From: Corallium rubrum
Taxonomy: Eukaryota > Cnidaria > Anthozoa > Scleralcyonacea > Coralliidae
DNA length: 64,000 bases
Direction of reading: 5' to 3'
Assembly: GCA_964035015.1 (NCBI GenBank)
Contig: OZ036002.1
Span: 11,682,199 to 11,746,198 of the forward strand
The position numbers were made by a program, and so were the translations under genes. Shown one piece after another: positions 31,102 to 41,800 of the stretch (its first letter is position 1; each line of letters opens with the position of its first letter). The notes beneath the pieces were generated by a model. The model was not told where the DNA came from, searched no databases, and saw only the letters and a list, made by a program, of their open reading frames with translations.

Positions 31102-32099
31102 TCATTGCATAAGCATAATTTGCAAAATGTTGACACATCTACCGTATTCCGTTTTTCCATTGTCCCCATTATCTACCTGTGGATTGCAATGGATATTTAG
31201 GTATTGTTGCTGCTCATCACTTAGATGTATACAGGATTCTGGTATTGAAACTTGATAATCTGTGTCGGATGGAAGTGGCCCATCAGGATCCACTCCATAG
31301 TAGGGAAATTCATTGTGTAGTATAGAGGTAATAGCGGTGTGATCTGAGTTTGCATTAGTTAGAACTCCTATTGTGTAGAGTTGTATTGGAGAGAGTCCAT
31401 TCTCAGTACTTAATCCATGGTGCATCCATTGTTTCTTAAACTCTTCTAAACATTTATTTATTCTTGGAATATAAATGAAATGCAAAGCATATAGATGAAT
31501 TTCATTAAGTGGATCTAGTAGGCCATCATCTTCAAGTTCACCAAATGTTTTTGCAAAAAAGGTAAGTACTCCAGCATAGATATCCCTGTGTGTGCGTTCC
31601 ACTCTACAGTTATGCACCGAACTTCCAGTTAACATGCTTCCACGATTTAGTCCGCGGTTCTCCAACATGTACCTGGCAACACCAACATTTTCTAATCCGT
31701 GATCACTTCGAACTCGGGATGGTACCCCATATTCATGAGTTCCCAGTATAAATTGGTTTAAAACCGTTTCTGCTCGGTTGTTGCTTGCACAATGTGCATA
31801 GATTATTAGCCTGGAATATCCATCTACACACACATGCACAACAAATCGGTACCTAATTAGCTTATGGTTGCCGTCGATGTGCCACAGCGAATTTGGCGTT
31901 GGAACAGAGTACTTTCTTCGGTAGATAGTAGCTCTCCACCGTAGTGCAGTTCCTAAGGGGTCAACTTCACGTAGACATGCACGAACTCGGCTACGCTGGA
32001 TACGTAAACCACGTGATCGCAATGCACCAACCAACCTTTTCTGCCCAATGTTGGGTGTAATTGAACGGATTTCATTTGTTATGGTCCTCAGTTGTTCAT
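31102..32099 (-). CDS. Transposase exon 2: DDE (rve-type) integrase core
   Basis: The acceptor (ttcttctgcag) at 32,100 joins exon 1 in phase 1 and gives [16 protein letters not shown], then a winged-helix-like part ([17 protein letters not shown]). The catalytic core has HIDGNHKL (first Asp), [12 protein letters not shown] (second Asp) and CRVERTHRD (Glu). The second Asp and the Glu are separated by 34 residues. The fold is that of retroviral and IS3 integrases, which cut and join DNA ends. The frame is intact to TGA at 31,102. With exon 1 it gives about 499 residues. Confidence 0.8.
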
Positions 32100-33517
32100 C
32101 TGCAGAAGAAAAATATGTTTGACGAGACTCTGCATTTGCCTACATATAGAATTACCAATGTATAATTATTTTCATAACTATTTACATGTATAACCGAGTT
32201 GCACAATCATGTGCATGCACATGTCGGCTACATTTTGACAGGCCACATGCATAAAAGGGTAGGGAGAAATAAAAAGATTTGAACAATTTATAAAGATATT
32301 AGCCTCGAAAATTATTTATTTACATTTTGGAGTTAATTCCTTGTGAAATAGTTAAATTTCTGTCGGTTTTTGGCCATGCTAACCGCGGAGCGTTTTTTAA
32401 AGTGGGGAAAGGTGATGGGAAAAAATGGGGGGGGGGGGGGGAGGTAGCTTTTTAGAAAAGAATCCCATATAGGGGTATATATTAGAATGCTCCCCCAGCA
32501 AAATTTTGAAAATTCAAAGTCTAGTTATTTCCAGCTGTTTGGTGATAAAAATAGAACATTCCTACTTTAGAAGAATGTCAAATGTACAAAAAAAAATGGT
32601 GAAAAAAGTGGGGGACAACTGATCACCCCCCTGCCTCAGCCCCACGGTGTCTGTGCTTTCTGCACGCGCACCGCCAAATGATTCGCGCGCATCAATCACT
32701 CGCGCCAAATGATTGCGCTAATTAACAATTAGGTAACAAGTCTGAGTTCACTATGAACGAATAGACTATCATTCGTACTGAACGAAGACGAATTTTTATA
32801 ATTGTTTTAGTAGAAATTTACCAACAAAAGTTAAATTCTCGACCATACATGTTCTTTCAGCAAAAAACCATTCAACAAAGACTTACAATTCAAAAAGTCA
32901 CTTCAATTTCCGAACATTACACTCATTCACGCGGTCGACCGTACGTAATTGGAAGGAAAACTCGTTTTAAACAAACACTGGTAAACAATTTAATGATCTT
33001 ACTTTTAATAAATTTCATTTTGAACTTTTTTTTTACGATTTTCATTCTCTGTAGAACATACAACCATTTGCGATAAAACGCGTTTGTTTACCTTTGAAAC
33101 GTGCAAGTTTAATTGGAAAATTTGACGTTTCAACAATACCCCAATCAATCACCTGTCACAAAATGGTGGGTGACTCATCAGGTTATTGTTAAAACGTCAA
33201 AATTCTCCAGTTAAACTTGCACCTTTGAATTACGCAAACAAACGCGTTTTAACGCTCACGCCTAATGGTTGGCCGCAAATGGTAGTATTATTTCACCACA
33301 ATGTTCAATTTCCTCTTTCACATGATCGATTCAAAAATCCAGTGGCTATTGTTGTTTATCCCGCGACTGCGGGGACTAGGCACTGTCGATCCAATTAGTG
33401 ACCAGCACGTGACCAGCAAAGAGCCTAAATTTCTACTAATACTGTAGTTTATAACATTTCACGAGAATATTTAATAAAAGCACATACTTTAATACTACAG
33501 TTAGCAGTTAGGTATAC
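32100..33517 (-). other. Transposase intron with a hairpin repeat
   Basis: A GT-AG intron of 1,418 bp. It contains a poly-G run (about 32,428) and an imperfect palindrome at about 33,080-33,250 (gtgcaagtttaattggaaaa and complement, aacgcgtttgttta and complement), probably a MITE. No coding feature is supported. Confidence 0.6.
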
Positions 33518-34019
33518 CTGTGATATCTGACCAATGGTTTAGGTTTCCTCCCGCTATTCCGCTTCTTCTGCGACGTAGAGTACTTTCGCTTATCCCGAGT
33601 AAGCCAGCAATCTTCCCCCAACTGAAGTGTAAGCTGCGCAAATACATAATTTGTTCTTCATCCACAACAATGGATGGTCTTCCGACCCCTTGTGAGTCAG
33701 CAGTTGGACACACAAAAGCAGTCGCAGAACTGTCTCGATCTCCCCCATTCAAGCTTAAATGCTCCGATAGATGGGACAGCATTGTATTTAATAAAGTTAT
33801 CAGTTCTTCTATTGCTTGGCGATGTTCAGGACTAACGACAGTGGGCGCCATCAGTTGCAATGTTGCTCGAGCATCTTCCAAGCGGTCCCTCACTTCTTCT
33901 AGTTGAACATCCCTGTCTGTATCATTAATTTCATGCAGATTTTGAATACTGATCAAAACCGATTGCAATGCATCTAAGAAGTTGTTCAACCCTTGTCTAT
34001 TTCTTTCTCGTTCATCCAT
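33518..34019 (-). CDS. Transposase exon 1: coiled coil and helix-turn-helix
   Basis: The ATG at 34,019 opens MDERERNRQGLNNFLDALQS, a helical region with heptad-like leucines, then GRPSIVVDEEQIMYLRSLHF and WGKIAGLLGISESTLRRRRS. The latter is a classical helix-turn-helix, probably for TIR binding. The exon ends at a donor (ACAG|gtatac). The ATG lies about 80 bp inside the right TIR border, so the promoter is probably in the TIR. Confidence 0.75.
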
Positions 34020-34101
34020 GATTCAAAATATAAACAACCATGAATTACAAAAACAACTGAACAAGATGCCCAGACAAGACGGAGAATAATTTTTTCTCTT
34101 A

Positions 34102-34464
34102 ACCATATATTTTTTCAACACAACACATATTTTTATTTTAATAATACAGCATATATATTTTTGAATATAGCATATATATTTTTTTAAATATAGCATGTAT
34201 TTTTTTTAATATAGCAGATAATTTTTGAATATAGCAGATAATTTTTGAACATAGCAGATATATTTAAATATAACACTATTTTTATAAACATAACATATAT
34301 TTTTTAAACATAGCATATATTTTTTTAACATAGAGAATAAATAAATTGAATTTTGAGGAAATATATTACAAGTTTAGACTATATATAGTGAACTTCGAAT
34401 AAATATTTTAAACACAGAAGAGATATTTACAAAAAGACAATATTGACTGAAACGGCGCCTCATA
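34102..34464. repeat. Right TIR with ~21-bp subrepeats
   Basis: Inverted copy of the left TIR, with only a few base changes and about 62 bp shorter within the subrepeat array. Confidence 0.85.
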
Positions 34465-35012
34465 GTTGAGCTTGCAGCTTGCGTTAGCGCGTTGTTTCTG
34501 CGTTCGTTTCCAAGGGCACAACGTGACGTTGCTAATTTGTTATGACCGTCGCCGTTGCCCTTTCTCTACCGTTTTCCGATATCTTATCAATAATGCTTCT
34601 CTTTAGGTCATGATAGAGCTTTCCCAACATTAGATGTCCGTCCGGCCTTGCTAAATCGCTTACTAGACATTTTTTTATAATATCTACTCGCCACGATCGC
34701 GAATAACAAATTAATCACTAATTGAAACCCTGTCAAAGCTCCGTAGCAACGTCACGTTGTGCCCTGGAAACAATGCGTTGCGGTCCAATGAACGCAGAGT
34801 TTCAAACGATGAAACAACGTTTTAATTTAGCAAGCTGCAAGCTCGACGGTAATTGTGGCAATATATGGAACAGGTTGGACGGCTGCCGCAAAGTATCATG
34901 GTCCTAACGCTAAAATCTGACCCAGACGAGGAATGAACTCTGCTCGGCGGACTTATTCGACTAGATGCACAAAAACTTTTGAAAACTCGTCACAGTTGAT
35001 CCAGAATTGATA
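34465..35012. repeat. 2.57 kb tandem repeat, unit 3, right part
   Basis: Continues unit 3 from the second gttgag. It includes the inverted-repeat segment aagggcacaacgtgacgttg (34,514) / gcaacgtcacgttgtgccc (34,745). Confidence 0.8.
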
Positions 35013-36095
35013 AATCTGATGGCCAGAAAAATACGAGAACAATTCGTGATGACCATAGACAATTAATATAATCAGATTGTGCTTTATTTGGCGTATATTC
35101 GTGACAATGGCGTTTATGGCGGATTACTAATGGCGGATTACTAATGGCGGATGGACATTCAAAATAGTTTTCAAGGACTATTCAAGTTCCTTCGGATTCG
35201 ACGCATTTTATGTTACAAATAATCGAACAAATCAGAAATGAATTGGATATTTACAATAAAGAAGGATTTGGTTGTGCTGTGCAACGTGTGATTCGTTACA
35301 ACTGGAGAAAAGCGTGAGGTGAGAAATCAACATTTGTTTAGTGGTTAATGATTTCATTTCCCTCTCAAAATTTCCCATAATTTCTAACCTTGTGATGCAT
35401 TTTCCATGGTTTAATGTTTTGCATTCTGCAGTATTACTGCAAACTTCTAATTGTTGTGTGTAGCAATTATCCGGATCAATTAGTTACAACTATCATCCTT
35501 GGGTTCTTTCCAATTTTTTAACAAACACTCTTGTTTCCTTTTACTTACTGTACTTGTATCCCAAATTTTATAAAATTGTGAATAAAGCTAGCTTAAAATT
35601 TATTATTCAATAACAATCTTGTATTTTTCTTTGTATTAAGGTGAATTCAAAATTGAAATAATTTATTGGATTGCTTCCAGAATCTATTGATAAATTTGGT
35701 ATATAACTGGTCAAATGTTCAAATATTTCTGTTTTATCAAATAAAGTGTATTTCCTGTATGTATCCTCAATATATATGTAAATAAGGAACTTGAATAAAA
35801 TTAAAATAGTTTATCTCAATATTGATATTGGTTACAAGCACCACTGTATTGACACTGATACAGGTGCATTCAATCAGGGCATTGTTAACATTTTAACATT
35901 GGCATTTTTGCAGTGAAGCAACCCCAAACCCCCCCCCCCAAGCCCTGCCAAGAAAACATCAACTTTGGCACATTTAGAGAGGGCATTAGAAAAGTTACTG
36001 TATTAAGGTAGACATGTCAATGAAGTTTACCCAATAACCCTAACAGTTCTCTTCAAACTTACATCTAATATGACTCCATGTAAACAGAAATGTTA

Positions 36096-36310
36096 AGTGA
36101 ATGAAAATTTTAGCGCTGACTGTGTAAACGTAACCATCCAGATGAATTTTTATTGGGATAAAAATTCATCTGGTCTCGTGTAAATGAGGCCTTTATAATT
36201 ACTTCCATCTCAGGAACTAACCTACACATAGTATGATTTATTACATTATTAATCAGTAATGGTCCAAGTCGTTCAACTGAAGTAGTGTGCTGCATAGGCA
36301 GTGTTGAAAC
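36096..36310. repeat. Segment present only in unit 4
   Basis: Units 1-3 run directly from cagaaatgtt to gaaatacaaatt. Unit 4 has about 215 extra bases here, including a hairpin (cagatgaatttttat / ataaaaattcatctg). It is either an insertion or an ancestral part lost from the other units. Confidence 0.55.
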
Positions 36311-36821
36311 ACAAATTAAAATATAGTTCGTTCCATAATTCGACAGTATATCCAACCTTACAAGTCTAACGTTTTGGGGGCAAATCCATATGTTAAGCAC
36401 CAAGGGGGGGGGGGGGGCAACCATTGGGATATTGACTGATCGACATATCCCAACACAGGGAAAGTTGACTTTGTTGACAAGCTCGAAGGATGGGATTTTT
36501 GACACGTAAAATGATCTTAAAATTATATTTTAACACTTGATATGACCCACTGCAGGGGAATTTGATGATTTTTTCCAAAAAAAAGGCTTAACATTGAACT
36601 ATATTTCGATTCTTGTTACTAGTACTAACAAAACGTGAGCTATATATTACTGTAAAATCTTTGAGCGTGTTTATCCACGACTTTTTATGTTTGTATATTA
36701 TGGCTATCTTAAGAATTATTTGCTCTGCGTTGGTTCCTCGATTGCTGAAATACATTATTTCGATTCGTTTAACTTCAGTTGAGTGTTTTCAAACTTCGTT
36801 TATATAAAGTAGACTCGGGTA

Positions 36822-37000
36822 CCGTATTTCCTTGAATAAACGCCGCAGCGTATATTAAATTTTCCGCATTGCGGGTGCGGTGTCTATTCGAGGGTGGCGT
36901 TTATTGTAAATTTTGTAACATCAACTGTGAATTTATTGTTTAATTCAAATTCATAACCAATTTTAACACTTATCCCAAAAAAATAAAGTTTACATGTCTT

Positions 37001-37055
<55 letters not shown>

Positions 37056-37158
37056 TTCAAATAAACGCCGCATCGATGAGAAAAAGTGCGACGTTTAATA
37101 ATATTTTTTTTCTCCTGCGGCGTTTATTCGAGGGAGGCGCTTACTCAAGGAAATACGG
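36822..37158. mobile_element. 337 bp MITE, TA target duplication, empty site known
   Basis: TIRs ccgtatttccttgaataaac and complement are flanked by TA. Units 1-3 carry the uninterrupted site (actcgagtagaccac), which confirms the insertion. Its core is an (AT)n run. Confidence 0.85.
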
Positions 37159-37679
37159 TAGACCACTTGATAAAAACATTCTCAAACAGGATGCAGTGTA
37201 TTAAACTAGCCATTCCAATAAACTGCCTATATCTAACTTCCTCCTTTCGATTTATAATTTATATACATTAGCCAGGAGACCCAGAAAAAAAATCGTTAAA
37301 ATTGTCAAGCGTCATACGTCCTCACTTTAAATATAACTGTAAATAACAAACATTTATGCAGTAAAGACTTACCGTTTTATTATCATCTTTATCATCTCTC
37401 TCTGAAGACTAGTACTACCTCGAATAAACCAAACCTGCTGTAGCGTTTTATTAACTTGTTTTAAGACAGTAAAACGGCAAGCAAGAGGCGTACTAGGCGT
37501 TGTAAATCAACTGTAAACGTTCGAGACTTCGAGTTTCTTCTCTGACAGATTTCAGAAACCGTGCAGGTGTCTGCAAAATAATTGTGACAATACTCCATAT
37601 ATGGTACCGCCATTTGCAGTTGAGCTTGCAGCTTGCGTTAGCGTGTTGTTTCTGCGTTCGTTTCCAAGGGCACAACACA

Positions 37680-38689
37680 GAGGTGGTTGGACAAGTACCA
37701 CGTGAATATCTCGACCAATGAAATGGCTTGTTTTCTCATCGTTTGATCGGCTGAAAATTTTGCATTGGACTTAGAATACCGAATATTACGCTATTGTCAT
37801 TCATTTTTTTTCGTTAAAAAAGCAGCGATATCGTTTGATATATTGTTGGACTATCCATATCTGCAGGATTTTGCAAGGTAAATGTATTTTTCTACTTTAT
37901 TTTGATGGTTTATGTAGGTCGTGTCGCCCTAAGCGAAGACCCAACTTCCGGTTTATCAACAATCTTCAAAGCAAAAAATCTCGAATTCCAACGGTTCGAA
38001 TTCTCTAATTTTTGCGTAATAACTTGAACAAATGTCTAATCTTGGATTCTATCCAGACGACCCCCGGCGACCTCTCAACCGTTTTCGAGATATTCGCCTT
38101 TGAACCGACCATGGTATTTCGGCATTTGCTAAGATGGCGCCTAATAAATTTAAGAGGGCCTTTCGCCACTAAAGCTTGTTTTTTTCTCAAGAATTTTGGA
38201 AGTTTCCTAATATTTCGAGCTTTATTCTTTACAGTAAGTGTAGAATGAGTGGTGGACAATTATTAAAGAGTAAAATTTGGTATTTGTCTGTTTTTATGGT
38301 CCAAAACGCTTGACCTCGCTGTATAAAAACACCATCATTCTGGAAAAAATGTATACATATCAGGCCTACATATATTCTGTAAATATTATTACAGAATGTA
38401 CTGAACTTTCTTAAAGATCTGCTATATATGTATACAGGCCTGATATGTATAGATTTTTTTTTATATTAAATAACATTGTGTTCCATGACAGCATATGATT
38501 ATTAAAATTGATGTGTGGATAATTATTTGTAGTTTATTGTTGTTGGTCATTGTTATTGTGAATAATATATTATAGTTGTAGTATTATTATTTTTTTTTGC
38601 TAATTTGTTATAATTTGTTGTTGTTGTTGTTGTTGTTGTTGTTCGTATTGTTTTTTAGTATACAAATATTTATTATAGGACTTTAGCCA

Positions 38690-38721
<32 letters not shown>

Positions 38722-39280
38722 CATGTGCCCTTGTGTCCACCCCTTGATTTGTACACCCATGAAGTGAATACAATAGTTAGCCATTGGCTGTACAGTCAAC
38801 TTTTAAGACACAAAAAGGTTAATAATTCCATCTCACTTCCTATTTTTTACAGGAAGTGAAGAGATACAGTACAGATGTCAGTGTTGGAATAACTTGCCTG
38901 GGCACAAGCACCGATCTGAACAGGATTTTTATGATTATAAATTGATGGATTCTCTTTTGCCAAATAACATTCAAATATGTAGTTTGATGTTTTGCATGTT
39001 ATCAGTTGTATAATTACATAACAATGCATAATTGTGGATATAACTAATAAAATTTTAACAGAGGTATTATCTCTCACGTAGTATACAATTCGAATGCTGT
39101 GTCTCAAAGCCTAATTAAATGCCTGGATATTATTCATCCCTTTGCCTTTGAGTGCTACTGCATGTACATACTGATAGACAGTGAACTCTGTCTAAGACAG
39201 ACACCCTTGGGCTGGACTTTGTCTGTCTTATAGTTCATTTTATTGGACTTTGCCTGTCTTATAGTTTGATTACCCATTCA
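37680..39280. other. Gene-poor stretch with simple repeats and a hairpin
   Basis: It contains a palindrome at 38,350-38,455 (tatacatatcaggcct / aggcctgatatgtata), a (GTT)n run at 38,612-38,642 and a poly-G run at about 38,706. A patch at 38,885-38,940 (caagcaccgatctgaacagg) matches the complement of 43,005-43,045, a dispersed repeat. The overlapping ORFs at 38,005-38,259 on both strands have no supporting motif. Confidence 0.4.
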
Positions 39281-39282
39281 CT

Positions 39283-40262
39283 TTTCTGATGCCCTCTCTA
39301 AAGTTGATGTTTTCTTGGCAGGGGGTGGTGGTGGGGTGGGGGGTGGTGGTGGTGGGGGGGGGGGGGGGGTTGGTGGTGCTTGACTGCAAAAATGTAAGAT
39401 CAATATTGAGCAACATTTTAATTTTATTCAAGTTCCTTATTTACATACATATATATTTAGGATACAGGAAATACACTTTATTTGATAAAATATGAATATT
39501 TGAACATTTGACCAGTAAAATACCAAGTGGTCCAAGTTTATCAATAGATTCTGGAGGCAATTCAATAAATTATCTTGATGTTGGATTTTGAATTAACCTT
39601 AATACAAAGAAAAATACAAGATAGTTATATTGAATAATAAATTTTAGGCTAGCTTTATTCACAACTTTATAAAATTTGGGATACAAGTAAGCTAAAGTAT
39701 GAAGGAAGAGGGAAATCATAAACCACTAAACAACAAATAATGTTGATTTCTCAAATCTCACCCCACGCTTTTCTCCAGTTGTAACGAATCACACGTTGCA
39801 CCGCACAACCAAATCATCCTTCATTGTAAATATCTAAATTCATTTCTGATTTGTTCCATTATCTGTAACATAAAATGCGTCGAATCCGAACAGGATTGGG
39901 TAGTCCTTGAAAACTATCTTGAATGCCCATCCGCCATTGTCATGAATATACGCCAAATAAAGCACAATCTGATCATATTAATTGTGTATGATCGTCACGG
40001 ATTGTTCTCGTATTCTCCTGCCCATCAGATTTATAAATTGTGGATCAACTGTGACGAGTTTTCAACAGTTTTTGTGCATCTAGTCCACAGGGGAGCGTTC
40101 ATTCCTCGTCTGCGGTCAGATGCAAATGAATCGATTTTAGCGTTAGGACCATGATGCTTTGCGTGACTTGTCCAACCTCCTCTGGGCACAACATAATGGT
40201 CAGGTGTCTGCAAAATAATTATTGTGGCAATAGTCCATATATGGTAATTGTGGCAATTATGT
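39283..40262 (-). repeat. Divergent inverted fragment of the 2.57 kb repeat
   Basis: The reverse complement follows the repeat unit from its start landmark region to the homopolymer tract. On the plus strand gttgatgttttcttggcagg is followed by a long G-rich run, the opposite strand of the C-run in the units. Substitutions and small indels are frequent. This older copy shows that the sequence is a dispersed family and not only a local duplication. Confidence 0.75.
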
Positions 40263-40756
40263 TGATAATATATGGAACAGGTATTTTATGTAAGATCTAT
40301 TTTAAGAGATTCTGTGCGTGAATCATTCTATAGCATGTTGCCGTAATTTTAGAAATAAATTTCACTTACCTCTACTTGAAGTCGTAGGCGTCATTTCTGT
40401 CTAGTTTGGGGCGAGATTTGGCGCAATTGAGACATTTACAACGAGTTCCGTATCTGGCGATGTAATGGTGGAGTAAAACATTGCAACGCAAGTTTTTGAA
40501 AAACTGGCTTTACGTCGGTTTTACCTTCACCTTTACTTCGTTACCAGATCAAAATTGTTGCAACATGTTTACCAAAATTGCCCAATTCATTAAAGGTGAT
40601 GTACAGTCCGTTCTGCGCATAACCGCAATGTGGTCCCCTCAAAACAGACATTCGTAGAGAATTACATGAAGTACTCAGCTCAATGTAAACCGTTTGGGAA
40701 CAACATGGCAGATTTACCACTATATACCACATTCATAAACATGGTCTAGACATGAT

Positions 40757-40868
40757 AGTTGTCATATTGGTAAAAGGAATAATTCTCGTATGTATAAGGA
40801 TACATTTGTCATTAATCTATCCTTACACGTCCGAGAATTGTTGCTTTTACCAATATGACAATTATTAT
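40757..40868. repeat. Hairpin repeat
   Basis: atagttgtcatattggtaaa and tttaccaatatgacaattat form about 50-bp imperfect arms around a short loop. It is MITE-like. Around it, 40,263-41,140 has no supported gene. Confidence 0.6.
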
Positions 40869-41147
40869 ATTTAGATATTGTTGCCACGAAAGTATTTATA
40901 AAGAAAAAATTACCGCATTGTGTCTCAACACTACACAATCGCCCTTTTAAAGGTGACATGACACGAAAGTTATCTTTCCTTGATTTGAAAGTGCTCTTAA
41001 AATAATGTGGAATATCAATTTACAGCTTTTCCATATTTCCCCTAGTTCTTGAGATATTTAGACTTATGTGATATTCAAATGAGATAACTTATGGCTCGTT
41101 TTTGCGGATACTGGTTGCTAAACCATAATCGGCTATGTCATGAGCGC

Positions 41148-41149
<2 letters not shown>

Positions 41150-41225
<76 letters not shown>
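41150..41225. repeat. (TG)n microsatellite
   Basis: A TG dinucleotide run of about 76 bp. Confidence 0.95.
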
Positions 41226-41229
<4 letters not shown>

Positions 41230-41680
41230 ATGTCTTCGTCAATCACGTGATCAACGCAAAGACCAATAGCAATAGTCCGAATCAGCATACTTCAGAAGTC
41301 TTATTTATATGTCCGAAGGTTTACGAACGTGTACCAGAACAACGAATGGGAGATAGAAAGTTGAGTTTTGCTTCAGGTAATGAACATTTGCACGCAATCA
41401 CAAGACGCCAAGAAATATGATAAGTCGACAGCTCACAGTGGGCTACTGGTCTGTCAGTATAAATTTGAACGTTTTTGAGAATTTTTGAGAATTTCTGCAG
41501 TTGTAAGTTTCAGCCACATGACTGATTAATAACAGTGTTCTAAAGTCACTTGTGAGATCTTCTGAAAGCTTCAAGACGAAGCAATACCAGATCGGTAGCA
41601 CACCGCGTGGTTTCGCAAAGCCTATCGCAATAATTGCACTTTGTCGACCAGAAAAAATAATACAGAAACGTTATAATACT

Positions 41681-41747
41681 AATAATAATAATAATAATAA
41701 TAATAACAATAACAATAACAATAATAATAATAATAAGGGGCTATGGA

Positions 41748-41800
<53 letters not shown>
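41681..41800. repeat. (AAT)n microsatellite, two blocks
   Basis: Runs of aat and aac triplets are interrupted once by ggggctatgg. The Asn/Ile homopolymer frames here are artefacts. Confidence 0.95.

Larger units (their letters stand above)
24579..34464. mobile_element. Complete 9,886 bp IS3EU-like DNA transposon with HECT cargo
   Basis: The ends are tatgaggcgccgtttcagtc and its exact inverse, with long TIRs (425 bp left, 363 bp right). It is flanked by a perfect 6-bp direct repeat, gttgag (24,573-24,578 and 34,465-34,470). The uninterrupted site is present in sister repeat units at about 19,450, 22,015 and 37,617. Inside are a DDE integrase-type transposase on the minus strand and a HECT-domain gene on the plus strand, tail to tail. 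A rve/IS3-like catalytic domain with a 6-bp duplication fits the IS3EU superfamily of eukaryotic transposons (family knowledge). Younger MITEs lie in its introns, so it is not brand new. Confidence 0.85.
35013..37676. repeat. 2.57 kb tandem repeat, unit 4, divergent and truncated
   Basis: The most diverged tandem unit. It holds an extra 215 bp (about 36,096-36,310), an extra atggcggattacta copy near 35,126, and a MITE (36,822-37,158). It stops inside the inverted-repeat segment (after aagggcacaac), where the array ends. Confidence 0.8.

Noticed and set aside
38005..38259. Mirror ORFs on both strands
   Set aside because: Same DNA open on both strands, no motif, no splice context.
40380..40394. 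Mini first exon (MTPTTSSR then a perfect donor) on the minus strand
   Set aside because: Too short to support without any partner exon.
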